Assembly: GCA_947453445.1 (NCBI GenBank)
Contig: CANGGP010000002.1
Span: 62,001-126,000, forward strand
Direction of reading: 5' to 3'
Source of the DNA: Sphingobacteriaceae bacterium
GTDB taxonomy: Bacteria; Bacteroidota; Bacteroidia; B-17B0; Aurantibacillaceae
Length of the DNA: 64,000 nucleotides
A program made the position numbers and the translations under genes. Of this stretch, positions 30,091 through 38,327 are shown in pieces (positions within the stretch are counted from its first letter, which is position 1; each line of letters begins with the position of its first letter). The notes under the pieces are model-generated. The model saw nothing but the letters and a program-made list of their open reading frames with translations. It was not told the origin of the DNA and searched no databases.

Positions 30091-31080
30091 ATGTTTTCGG
30101 GTAAACATATTTTAATTGCACCACTCGATTGGGGCATGGGGCACGCCACACGCTGCGTACCAATTATCAACGACTTGGAAAAAAATAACCGAATCCTTAT
30201 TGGTGTAACTTCAAGTACTAAACAAATTTTTCGCGACACTTTTCCGCATATCAATACAGTTGATTTGCCTGAATATAAAATCAAGTACGCGCGTTACTTA
30301 CCGGTATGGTTAAAAATTTTGTTCGATTGGCCGCGCATCAATACAGTCATTAAGCAAGAAAATGCAGCGCTTAAAAATATCATCCAACAACATCAAATCG
30401 ATTGTGTGATTAGCGACAACCGTTTTGGACTATATTCAAAAAAGATTTACTGTATATTTATTACAAACCAGTTGTTTATTAAAGCGCCATTCTTAAATCG
30501 TGCAGCCCAATTCGTTAATCAAAAATTCATCCTTCGTTTTAATGAAGTATGGGTGCCGGATTATGAAGATGAAAAAATAAGTTTAAGCGGTGAATTAAGT
30601 CATGGTAAACATTTTCATGGCAATATAAAATACATAGGCCCACAATCAAGGTTAAATAAGGTACCCGGCATTGCATTAAAATATGATTTTCTGATTTTAC
30701 TTTCCGGACCACAACCGCAACACGGTATATTGGCAGAACAATTTATTGAGATTTCTAATAAATATCCACATTTGAAATTTGCGATGACGAGTTCATTAAT
30801 TCAATTAGAAGCAAGTAAAAATTTAGATGTTTTACATCAACCAAATGCTTTGGAGCTTTCGGATGCAATTATGAAAAGTAAAGCTGTTATTTGTCGGAGT
30901 GGTTATAGTACATTAATGGATATGAATCTGTTGGGGAAGAAAAATTTGTTTCTAATACCTACAAAGGGTCAAACTGAGCAGGAGTATCTGGCAAAGTATT
31001 GGAATAAAAAATATGGAACTTTTTTAATACAAAAAAATGACCTTGAAAGTATTTTTACAAATTCAATTTCTATTGATTAA
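30091..31080 (+). CDS. MurG-like (GT-B) glycosyltransferase family protein
   Basis: 329 residues. The N-terminal Rossmann half begins KHILIAPLDWGMGHATRCVPII, the GxGH glycine loop of UDP-sugar GT28-type transferases. The C-terminal half has the donor-binding motif CRSGYSTLMDMNLLGKKNLFLIP followed by TKGQTEQEYLA. It resembles MurG and mannosyl- or GlcNAc-transferases, but it is too divergent for a substrate call. No membrane helices are visible, so it should act at the inner face of the membrane or in the cytosol. Its stop overlaps the start of the following transglutaminase-like gene by one base (TAATG), so the two are translationally coupled. A role in making a surface glycan is inference. 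Confidence 0.75.
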   Translation: MFSGKHILIAPLDWGMGHATRCVPIINDLEKNNRILIGVTSSTKQIFRDTFPHINTVDLPEYKIKYARYLPVWLKILFDWPRINTVIKQENAALKNIIQQHQIDCVISDNRFGLYSKKIYCIFITNQLFIKAPFLNRAAQFVNQKFILRFNEVWVPDYEDEKISLSGELSHGKHFHGNIKYIGPQSRLNKVPGIALKYDFLILLSGPQPQHGILAEQFIEISNKYPHLKFAMTSSLIQLEASKNLDVLHQPNALELSDAIMKSKAVICRSGYSTLMDMNLLGKKNLFLIPTKGQTEQEYLAKYWNKKYGTFLIQKNDLESIFTNSISID

Positions 31081-33239
31081 TGCTGAGAACATCTCATTTA
31101 TTCGCGCTTTTGTTTTTTGTTTTTTCTTTATGTGTTACGGAAGCACAAAACTTTAAAACAATTGATTTTAGCCCAACCGATCCTGTAACAAGAAAAATAT
31201 ACAACCCCATTCGTCTTGTAAATGTCATCATTAAAGGCAAGGAAAGTGACAAGGAAAAATTTGATGCGATATTTAACTGGGTTGTACAAAACATCGATTA
31301 CGATTATTACACCTATTTTACTTCAGGTGGTTCGTTTCCGATGACCGTAAAAAAAATTCTTAAAACAAAAAAGGGCTTGTGTATTAATTACGCTTTTTTG
31401 ATGGATACATTGTGCGCTATTGCAGAAATTAAGAACACAACCATATTGGGTTATGCCAAAGATGAACTTTTTGACCTTCATGATTCAATTTATGTAGATA
31501 ATCATGCGTGGAATGCTGTAAGGCTCGATGGCTTATGGTATCTGTATGATGTTACTTTTTCTTCAGGTGAGATCTTTTACCGTTATACAAAATTTTATGA
31601 AGTCATCAATTATCTGATACAAAACGTTACACTAGGCTCAAAAAAAATTGAAATAAAAACTAAAAGAAAGTTTTTTTTTGAAAATGATTGTGCCCCTGCA
31701 AAAGATACCGGCGCATTAAATAATGAAAGTTATAGAACAGTAAGTTATATTAAACATAAATTATTGTATGGGCTTTTGAGTTTATTTAAGCCAAAAGTTG
31801 TACGCGCATATAAAAAGGGTTTAAACACGAATTATTATCTCATGAATCCTGATTTTTTTGCCATTGAGCATGTACCGAATAATCCTGTATGGGATTTAAC
31901 TTCTACCAAATCAATAAAGAATTTTGAAGGTGATAGTGCTTTTTATTATTTAGATTCTACAACTTTTAGAAATCAGGTAAGACAAGGAAGGGCCTGTTCT
32001 GATTGCGAAAAAGATTTATCTTATGATTGGTTTAATTGGAATTATAATTTACTCAAAAAAAGCCAGGATTTTAACGCGAAGAACAGATGGGTTACTGCAG
32101 ATTGTGAATATAAAATTGCTAAGATTAAATTTATTGAAGCACAAAAGGCTGACGATTCTTTAACGAAAGTAACCTTGCTCGACACCACTAAATCGTATAT
32201 AAAATATTGTCGTTTAGACTTGCGGCAAAGTGGAATAAATGAAAGAACGAACTACATTTTACAAAAAGAAAAAAACAATAAAAAACTCTATTTATTATTT
32301 GATGAAAATAAATCTCTTCGAGAATTTCTTAATGCTCAAATAAAAATGAACACAAAAGAAACGAAACATTTAAGAGACCTCGAAAATGAAATTGTAGGTT
32401 TTTCAAAAAAAGTTTACAGGAGAGGAAACAGGTTAAACCATTCTAAAAAAGGAGCGACAATTCGAACAGATCGCTTAAAAGTTGAAAACACAATAACTAC
32501 ATTAAAGAACAGATTTTATGAACTCGAAAAACAAATCGATGAAATAAATAAGGTTATTGAGAATAGAAAACTGAATTTCGAAAGTTCCATTCCATTCATC
32601 AACGACATGATTTGGGTGAAGGTTAACGAATATGATTCTGTGAGTAAATTACTTCAAATCGCAACAAAATTGCGTTCAGCGCTGCTTGATGATTACAAAA
32701 AGGAAGTTTTGGAAACGCAGTTAATGATTGAAGCAATGAAACGTAAAGTAAAACTTGGATTTGACAGTACTTTTAACACCATCTCAGAAACTTGTTTAGA
32801 AAACGGCGAAAAAATAATTGATTTAATAGAATTCAGAAATAAACTAACCACCGAATCTTTTAAGGTTCAAGAACAACTTGTTGGCTTCCGAGAAATGAAA
32901 CCTTCCGAATTAGATTTGTATACCAATAAAATTTACACCTCAAACAGAGAGGATTTTTGTTGGTTAAGAGGCAATAAACTTTACACCTTAATTGCCGGTT
33001 ATAAATCTTTAAAGCTTGGGCAAAAAGCGCTTGTTTTCCAAATTAATTTTGAAGATCGTATCGAAAGCACGCGTTCACGAACCGTATTAGCCGAGCATGC
33101 CAGAAGAATGAGAATACACATCAGAATTCTTAGTTATAGAAGAAAGTCTTTGTTTGTTTTTTCTAAAAAAGTGCAAGACTATAAAAAGGCGTACTTGAAA
33201 AAATTATATAAAGAAAGGAAAAGGCAAAAAAAGGAATGA
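31080..33239 (+). CDS. Exported transglutaminase-like protein with long coiled coil
   Basis: 719 residues. Signal peptide MLRTSHLFALLFFVFSLCVTEAQ. Residues 25-165 form a transglutaminase-like (TgpA/TGc) domain: the catalytic Cys in KKGLCINYAF (about 100), His in DNHAWNAV (about 142) and Asp in LYDVTF (about 157). This is a complete Cys-His-Asp triad of the papain-like superfamily. Such domains act as proteases or crosslinkers. The remaining 550 residues are charged and mostly helical. A strong coiled coil runs over about residues 415-560, and the end is very basic (KKLYKERKRQKKE). There is no T9SS tail, so it is probably periplasmic. The gene is AT-rich compared with its neighbours. Coupling to the glycosyltransferase by TAATG suggests a joint envelope function, which remains unknown. 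Confidence 0.75.
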   Translation: MLRTSHLFALLFFVFSLCVTEAQNFKTIDFSPTDPVTRKIYNPIRLVNVIIKGKESDKEKFDAIFNWVVQNIDYDYYTYFTSGGSFPMTVKKILKTKKGLCINYAFLMDTLCAIAEIKNTTILGYAKDELFDLHDSIYVDNHAWNAVRLDGLWYLYDVTFSSGEIFYRYTKFYEVINYLIQNVTLGSKKIEIKTKRKFFFENDCAPAKDTGALNNESYRTVSYIKHKLLYGLLSLFKPKVVRAYKKGLNTNYYLMNPDFFAIEHVPNNPVWDLTSTKSIKNFEGDSAFYYLDSTTFRNQVRQGRACSDCEKDLSYDWFNWNYNLLKKSQDFNAKNRWVTADCEYKIAKIKFIEAQKADDSLTKVTLLDTTKSYIKYCRLDLRQSGINERTNYILQKEKNNKKLYLLFDENKSLREFLNAQIKMNTKETKHLRDLENEIVGFSKKVYRRGNRLNHSKKGATIRTDRLKVENTITTLKNRFYELEKQIDEINKVIENRKLNFESSIPFINDMIWVKVNEYDSVSKLLQIATKLRSALLDDYKKEVLETQLMIEAMKRKVKLGFDSTFNTISETCLENGEKIIDLIEFRNKLTTESFKVQEQLVGFREMKPSELDLYTNKIYTSNREDFCWLRGNKLYTLIAGYKSLKLGQKALVFQINFEDRIESTRSRTVLAEHARRMRIHIRILSYRRKSLFVFSKKVQDYKKAYLKKLYKERKRQKKE

Positions 33240-33246
33240 AGTATTT

Positions 33247-34257
33247 TTAAAACTGATTCACCCCTTGCACCGTGGTGTATTTCATGGTGTATTTTATGCC
33301 CGGATTCATGTATTTATAAGCACTGTGGCTCATTAACGCGGCTTCGTGAAAGCCGCATAAAATGAGCTTTAATTTATTGGTGTAGGTGTTGATATCGCCA
33401 ATTGCGTAAATTCCCGAAACGTTAGTGCTGTAATCATCCGTATTTACTTCAATGGCATTTTTATCGAGGTTTAATCCCCAATTTTCAATTGGCCCTAACT
33501 TTGGGCTCAAGCCAAAAAGCGGAATTAAATGATCGGTTGAAAAGCTTTGTTTATCTTTTGTTTTAATGTTTTCCAATTCAACACTTTCAAGTTTTTCGTT
33601 TCCGTTTACTGAGGCGATGGTGGTGTTCAATAACAATTTAATTTTTCCTTCTTCGGCCAACTTCATCACTTTATTTACGCTGTCGGGGGCACCTCTAAAA
33701 CTTTCGCTGCGGTGCACAAGCACCAATTCGCTGCACACTTCACTTAAAAAAATAGCCCAATCCAATGCGCTATCGCCGCCGCCGGCGATGATCATTTTTT
33801 GGCCACGGTATTTTTCAGGATCAAGGATCATGTAATTGATGCCTTTTCCGTTTTCAAATTTTTCCAATCCGCCTACTTCCGGTTTTCTTGGCTCGAAGCA
33901 ACCTAAGCCGCCCGCAATCACCACCACCTTCGATTCAATCACAGTGCCTAAATTGGTGGTCAATACAAAATCCCTTTCGCCTCTTTTTTCCAAAGTTTCA
34001 ATGCGTTCGCCCAAGGTATAACCCGGCTTAAAAGGTTCGGCTTGTTTTTTTAAATTATCAACCAATTCTTGCGCCAATACTGAGGGGTAGCCCGGAATAT
34101 CATAAATGGGTTTGCGAGGGTAAATTTCAGAAAGTTGACCGCCAATTTGTGGCAAATAATCGATCAAATGGCAACGCATTTTTAATAAACCGGCTTCAAA
34201 AATGGCGAATAAACCTACCGGACCTGCTCCTACAATGGCAATATCTGTTGTAATCAT
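33247..34257 (-). CDS. Ferredoxin--NADP reductase, thioredoxin-reductase-like type
   Basis: 336 residues. FAD motif IAIVGAGPVGLFAIFEAG at the N terminus, then IGGQLSEIYPRKPIYDIPG. The NADPH motif MIIAGGGDSALDWAIFL lies near 160, and the C-terminal GIYAIGDINTYTNKLKLILCGFHEAALM shields the flavin. There is no CxxC, which separates this family from thioredoxin reductase. It passes electrons between NADPH and ferredoxin or flavodoxin. Extending 15 nt upstream, a TTG at 34272 is also in frame. I chose the ATG at 34257 because a perfect -7 box TAACTTTG (34270-34277) overlaps the TTG. It converges on the transglutaminase-like gene with 7 nt between them and no obvious terminator. Confidence 0.92.
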   Translation of the reverse strand: MITTDIAIVGAGPVGLFAIFEAGLLKMRCHLIDYLPQIGGQLSEIYPRKPIYDIPGYPSVLAQELVDNLKKQAEPFKPGYTLGERIETLEKRGERDFVLTTNLGTVIESKVVVIAGGLGCFEPRKPEVGGLEKFENGKGINYMILDPEKYRGQKMIIAGGGDSALDWAIFLSEVCSELVLVHRSESFRGAPDSVNKVMKLAEEGKIKLLLNTTIASVNGNEKLESVELENIKTKDKQSFSTDHLIPLFGLSPKLGPIENWGLNLDKNAIEVNTDDYSTNVSGIYAIGDINTYTNKLKLILCGFHEAALMSHSAYKYMNPGIKYTMKYTTVQGVNQF

Positions 34258-34269
34258 AAAAAATTTGCG

Positions 34270-34277
34270 CAAAGTTA
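34270..34277 (-). promoter_or_regulatory. Candidate -7 box for the ferredoxin-NADP reductase gene
   Basis: TAACTTTG on the minus strand fits TAnnTTTG exactly and lies 12 nt before the chosen ATG at 34257. I cannot find a TTTG at the right spacing upstream. Confidence 0.35.
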
Positions 34278-34387
34278 ATGTTTTGCTTTTAATGGCGCTT
34301 TATTTTTAAAGGACTTAACTTATTTAATAAATTTTCAGGATTCAATAAAAATTCCCTATTTTTATCAAATATAAATTACTTAAGCCA

Positions 34388-36541
34388 ATGAAAAAACAAT
34401 TACTTTCAATGTTTGCAGCGGTTGCCGTTTTTACCGGCATGGCGCAAACCCCAAGTCCTAGCTGGACGATCAATCAGAGTGCTGCATTTACGGCCTCTAT
34501 TTCAGGAACAAAATTTTTAGATGTAGTTGATGCAAACGTAGTTTGGGCTGCCGGTTATGATGGGCAATCACCAAACATGAATTATAACTGGATTTCGCAT
34601 ACCACCAATGGTGGAACAACGTGGACAGTAAACAATGCTTATCCTGACACCAATACTTACGATATGGCTAACTTAGATGCTATTGATGCCAACACTTGTT
34701 GGGTATCTGCTTTTATGAAAGCTTCTCAAAGTCAAGGTGCCATTCACAGAACGACCAATGGTGGTGCTACATGGACCAACATGACTGCTCCGGGGATGTT
34801 TACAAACACCACTGCGTTTACCGATTTCGTTACATTTGTTACGCCTTCAATTGGTGTTGTTGTGGGTGATCCTGTAAACAACAGTTTTGAAATTTGGCGT
34901 ACAGTTAATGGTGGAACTTCATGGACGCCTGTTCCTAGTTCAGCCATTCCTGCTCCATTGAGCGGCGAATATGGAATCGTTGATTTATATTGTAAAGAAG
35001 GTTCAACCAATATTTGGTTTGGTACGCAAAGAGGTAGAATTTACCGTTCATTTGATGCCGGTCAAACTTGGAACGTAGGTGTTGTAGGTGCGATAACTTT
35101 AACCATTACTGAATTAGAATTTAGTTCACAAATGAATGGTGTAGCTTACGGTGTAAACGGTACTACATTTGAAGTTTATAACACAACCAATGGTGGTGCT
35201 ACTTGGACGCAAATTCCACAAGATCCAAACTTAGGAAGAAACGACATGTGTCATATCCCGGGTACAACTTATTATGCTTCTACCGATAATGGTAACCAAA
35301 TGATTTCTTATTCAAAAGACAATGGTGTTACTTGGACCAGTTGGGGCAGCACAGGCTTACCATACTTAAAAGTAGATTTCTCTAGTCCGGTACATGGCTG
35401 GTCAGGTGCATTTAGTGCATTCCCTACAAGTACCATTGGTGGTGTTTGGAAGTACAACGGTGTTACTTTTAACTCTAACTTCTCATTACCGCAATTTGTT
35501 TGTAAACCAATTGGAAATGCAACCATTTCTCCGGTTAACTCTTCAACCGCAGCTACTTTACCTTTAACCTATACTTGGTCGGCCAATTCAGGCGCAGTAT
35601 CATTTGCAAGTGCTAACGCAACTGTACCGGTGATTACTTTCACGGCTAACGGTACCTATACCATTTCACTTGCCGCAGGTAACTCACAAGGCGTGAGCAA
35701 CTCAAGCCAAGTGGTTACTGTATTAACTTGTTCAACACCAATTGCCGGTTTTAATGCCCCTGCATCGGTTTGTAACAACATTGCCCTTACATTAACAAAT
35801 ACCAGTGTTGGTGCACCAAATCCTTCAATCACCATCACTTCCAACCCTGCTAGCAACGTTACAATTACGCCTGGTTCAGGTTCATTGTACACCATGAAAT
35901 TTGGTACAGCAGGTGTTTATACTGTTACTTTATTAGCTTCTAGTGCAGCCGGTACAAGTGCAGTTACACAAACTGTAAACGTAAACAGCTGTATGCCTGT
36001 TGTTAACTTCAGCGTGCCTTCATTATTCTACAGATGTAGCAATACCGACAGAATGCCAACAGCAAACACAACTACTGCGCCTGTTGCAGGTTTAATTACT
36101 TACACTTGGTCTTCATTACCAAGTGCTGGTGTTACTTTCTCTCCTAGCGCAACTGCAAGTAATGTGTCGATTGCATTTAACAGTAGCGTAACTTCTGTTT
36201 ATACAATTACATTGCGTTCAACCAATGCTTCAGGAACTGCTTCTGCTGTTCAAACTGTAACAATGGATTTTTGTACCGGTATCATTGAAAATAAAAACTT
36301 GATGAGCAATCTAGATGTGTTCCCTAATCCTGCGAAGGAAAGTTTACATATATCATTGCCAATGAGTGTGGATGTTTACCAGGTTAAATTGGTGAATGTT
36401 TTAGGTTCAGTTGTGTATGATGAAAAAATCGTAAACAAAGAAAACACAGTGATCAATTTATCGAATAAACCTAAAGGTGTTTATTTCTTAACAGTGATTG
36501 CCAACAATGAAAAAGTAACTAAGAAAATTATCATAGAATAA
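34388..36541 (+). CDS. Secreted propeller/PKD protein with T9SS sorting domain
   Basis: 717 residues. Signal peptide MKKQLLSMFAAVAVFTGMAQ. Residues 25-370 form a VPS10/Asp-box propeller: HTTNGGTTWTVNN, HRTTNGGATWTNM, RTVNGGTSWTPV, RSFDAGQTWNVG and SKDNGVTWTSW. Then two to three PKD/Ig-like domains rich in Ser/Thr (ANGTYTISLAAGNSQG, GTAGVYTVTLLAS, SVTSVYTITLRS). The last 80 residues are a type A sorting domain (VFPNPAKESLHISLP, VYQVKLVNVLGSVVYDE, PKGVYFLTVIAN, KKIIIE). It should be delivered to the surface or medium. PKD repeats suggest a spacer or glycan contact. There is no enzymatic motif I can name. A good terminator follows the stop, so it is monocistronic. Confidence 0.9.
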   Translation: MKKQLLSMFAAVAVFTGMAQTPSPSWTINQSAAFTASISGTKFLDVVDANVVWAAGYDGQSPNMNYNWISHTTNGGTTWTVNNAYPDTNTYDMANLDAIDANTCWVSAFMKASQSQGAIHRTTNGGATWTNMTAPGMFTNTTAFTDFVTFVTPSIGVVVGDPVNNSFEIWRTVNGGTSWTPVPSSAIPAPLSGEYGIVDLYCKEGSTNIWFGTQRGRIYRSFDAGQTWNVGVVGAITLTITELEFSSQMNGVAYGVNGTTFEVYNTTNGGATWTQIPQDPNLGRNDMCHIPGTTYYASTDNGNQMISYSKDNGVTWTSWGSTGLPYLKVDFSSPVHGWSGAFSAFPTSTIGGVWKYNGVTFNSNFSLPQFVCKPIGNATISPVNSSTAATLPLTYTWSANSGAVSFASANATVPVITFTANGTYTISLAAGNSQGVSNSSQVVTVLTCSTPIAGFNAPASVCNNIALTLTNTSVGAPNPSITITSNPASNVTITPGSGSLYTMKFGTAGVYTVTLLASSAAGTSAVTQTVNVNSCMPVVNFSVPSLFYRCSNTDRMPTANTTTAPVAGLITYTWSSLPSAGVTFSPSATASNVSIAFNSSVTSVYTITLRSTNASGTASAVQTVTMDFCTGIIENKNLMSNLDVFPNPAKESLHISLPMSVDVYQVKLVNVLGSVVYDEKIVNKENTVINLSNKPKGVYFLTVIANNEKVTKKIIIE

Positions 36542-36558
36542 TATTGTTTTACTGAAAG

Positions 36559-36590
36559 AAGCCGTTTCGGGAAACCGGAGCGGCTTTTTT
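36559..36590 (+). terminator. Rho-independent terminator after the T9SS propeller gene
   Basis: AAGCCG-T-TTCGG pairs with CCGGA-G-CGGCTT around a GAAA loop and is followed by a run of T. It lies 18 nt after the stop codon and just before fmt. Confidence 0.85.
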
Positions 36591-36603
36591 TATACGTATA
36601 GAA

Positions 36604-37560
36604 ATGAAAATTGTTTTTTTTGGAACACCTGAATTCGCTGTTGCCAGTTTAGAAAATTTAATCAAACACAAGTACGATGTGGTGGCGGTTGTAACTTCAC
36701 CCGATAAACCTGCGGGAAGAGGCTTACAGATGCAATGCTCAGCTGTTAAGACATATTGTTTGGCGCAAGGATTGACAGTACTTCAGCCAAACAATTTAAA
36801 AGATGAATCCTTTGTTGCTGCCTTAAAAAAACTGAATGCCGATTTACACATTGTGGTTGCATTTAGAATGTTGCCTGAACAAATATGGAATATGCCACCA
36901 ATGGGGACTTATAATTTGCATGCTTCTCTCTTACCAAAATACAGAGGCGCTGCACCAATTAACTGGTGTATTATAAATGGTGATAAAGAATCGGGCGTAA
37001 CCACATTTAAATTACAGCATCAAATCGATACCGGAAATATTTTAATGTCGGAAAAAGTTGCACTGAATGACAATATGAATGCCGGCGATTTGCATGATTT
37101 ATTAATGCACACCGGCGCCAACTTACTTTTAAGAACTGTTCAATTGATTGAGCAATCGCTGCACAATAAAAGTGAATTGCATTTTATTTCGCAAAAAGAA
37201 AATGAAGTGAGCCATGCCCCTAAATTATTTAAAGAGCATTGTAAAATTGACTGGTCAAAAACCACGCAACAAATACACAACCTCATCAGGGGTTTAAGCC
37301 CATTCCCGGGCGCAGTGTGTAATTTAAACAATGGCGACAATAAACCAAAGCAGTTTAAAATTTTGTCGAGCAAAATCGTACATTCAAACGAAAGTGGCAC
37401 TAACGGTACGCTAATTACCGACAATCAACAATACATGCACGTGTGTTGTGCAGATGGTGTGCTTGAGCTCAATGAAATACAAATGGAAGGAAAGAAGCGC
37501 ATGAATGTAGAAGCATTTTTAAGGGGTTATAAGTTGGCAGACTGCGCCAAATTGGAATAA
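36604..37560 (+). CDS. fmt: Methionyl-tRNA formyltransferase
   Basis: Formylates initiator Met-tRNA using 10-formyltetrahydrofolate so that translation starts with fMet. 318 residues, normal length. The N-terminal catalytic domain has FFGTPEFAVASLENL, SPDKPAGRGLQMQCS, and the signature NLHASLLPKYRGAAPINWCI near 105-125 with the catalytic Asn-His-Asp arrangement. GVTTFKLQHQIDTGNIL follows. The C-terminal OB-like domain begins near 205 (IDWSKTTQQIHNLIRGLSPFPGAV). It sits alone between two terminator/promoter boundaries, without def or priA. A strong Bacteroidota promoter for the HU gene lies about 150 nt downstream. Confidence 0.96.
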   Translation: MKIVFFGTPEFAVASLENLIKHKYDVVAVVTSPDKPAGRGLQMQCSAVKTYCLAQGLTVLQPNNLKDESFVAALKKLNADLHIVVAFRMLPEQIWNMPPMGTYNLHASLLPKYRGAAPINWCIINGDKESGVTTFKLQHQIDTGNILMSEKVALNDNMNAGDLHDLLMHTGANLLLRTVQLIEQSLHNKSELHFISQKENEVSHAPKLFKEHCKIDWSKTTQQIHNLIRGLSPFPGAVCNLNNGDNKPKQFKILSSKIVHSNESGTNGTLITDNQQYMHVCCADGVLELNEIQMEGKKRMNVEAFLRGYKLADCAKLE

Positions 37561-37707
37561 TTTTTTATTTTGCTCTTCAAAAGGTGGTGAATGCTGCTAT
37601 TTTGGGACTTACGACAGACCAAATCCCTTCTATTAGGCAGTTTCAGGCAAAAATTATTAACAAAAGCCCAATTTATAAACAATTCGCGCCTTTTTTTGAC
37701 TGAAACA

Positions 37708-37739
37708 CTTGACAAACGCGCATTTGCACGCTATGTTTG
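37708..37739 (+). promoter_or_regulatory. Bacteroidota-type promoter for the HU gene
   Basis: CTTG (37708-37711, one base off TTTG), a 20-nt spacer and TATGTTTG (37732-37739), a perfect -7 box. It lies 42 nt before the HU start codon and fits strong expression. Confidence 0.65.
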
Positions 37740-37781
37740 CTGTGTAATAAAAAAATTGTTTAACTCTAAAAAATTAAAAAA

Positions 37782-38063
37782 ATGAACAAAGCAGAATTAA
37801 TCGACGCAATTTCAGCTAGTGCAAAAATTACTAAAGCTGATGCAGGACGTGCATTGGATGCAACAATTGAAAGCATTCACAAAGCATTAAAAAAAGGTGA
37901 CCGTATTGGTTTAGTAGGTTTTGGTTCTTTCTCAGTAGCTAAGCGTGCTGCTCGTACAGGCCGTAATCCTCAAACCGGAAAAGAAATTAAAATTGCTGCT
38001 AAAAAAGTAGTAAAATTTAAAGCGGGTTCTGAATTAGCTGGTTCAGTTAATAAAGGAAAATAA
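37782..38063 (+). CDS. hup: HU-family DNA-binding protein
   Basis: 93-residue histone-like protein that bends and compacts DNA as a dimer. It shows the full family pattern: [28 protein letters not shown] helices, then [25 protein letters not shown] with the arm-forming GRNPQTG, and [15 protein letters not shown] at the end. The codon use (AAA, GCT, GGT and other favoured codons) and the strong promoter fit a highly expressed protein. It is monocistronic, with a terminator hairpin about 20 nt past the stop. Confidence 0.96.
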   Translation: MNKAELIDAISASAKITKADAGRALDATIESIHKALKKGDRIGLVGFGSFSVAKRAARTGRNPQTGKEIKIAAKKVVKFKAGSELAGSVNKGK

Positions 38064-38084
38064 TCACTTTTTAACTTAAAGTGG

Positions 38085-38119
38085 AAATGGTTGTCAATTT
38101 TTGGCAACCATTTTTTTTT
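38085..38119 (+). terminator. Rho-independent terminator after the HU gene
   Basis: AAATGGTTG pairs with CAACCATTT around a loop of about 11 nt, followed by a run of nine T. Confidence 0.85.
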
Positions 38120-38246
38120 AAAATCCTACCACTTGTCAAATTCAAAAAATATTTGGCTCATTTTTAACTTAACTTTATTACAACGAAAGATGTTAAATGA
38201 GGGAAATGCCTCAATATAAGGGGCTAAATGAAGTGCAGAGAAATAT

Positions 38247-38265
38247 CTTTCAAATTATTTGAAAG
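38247..38265. repeat. Small inverted repeat upstream of the T9SS paralog pair
   Basis: CTTTCAAA and TTTGAAAG, eight-base perfect arms around TTA. It lies about 60 nt before the start at 38328, in the 264-nt gap after the HU gene that otherwise holds no gene. It could be a leader hairpin or an operator half-site pair. Confidence 0.4.
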
Positions 38266-38327
38266 AAATTAATATTATCTTTAAATTAGCTAATTCGTAT
38301 AATTAAATAACTAATACCAAATAACAA

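Noticed and set aside
34258-34272. Upstream TTG start for the ferredoxin-NADP reductase
   Set aside because: It would place the start inside a perfect -7 box; the ATG at 34257 gives a normal N terminus for the family.
37591-37785. 64-residue plus-strand frame upstream of the HU gene
   Set aside because: It overlaps the strong HU promoter, has low-complexity Lys/Phe sequence and no similarity I recognise.
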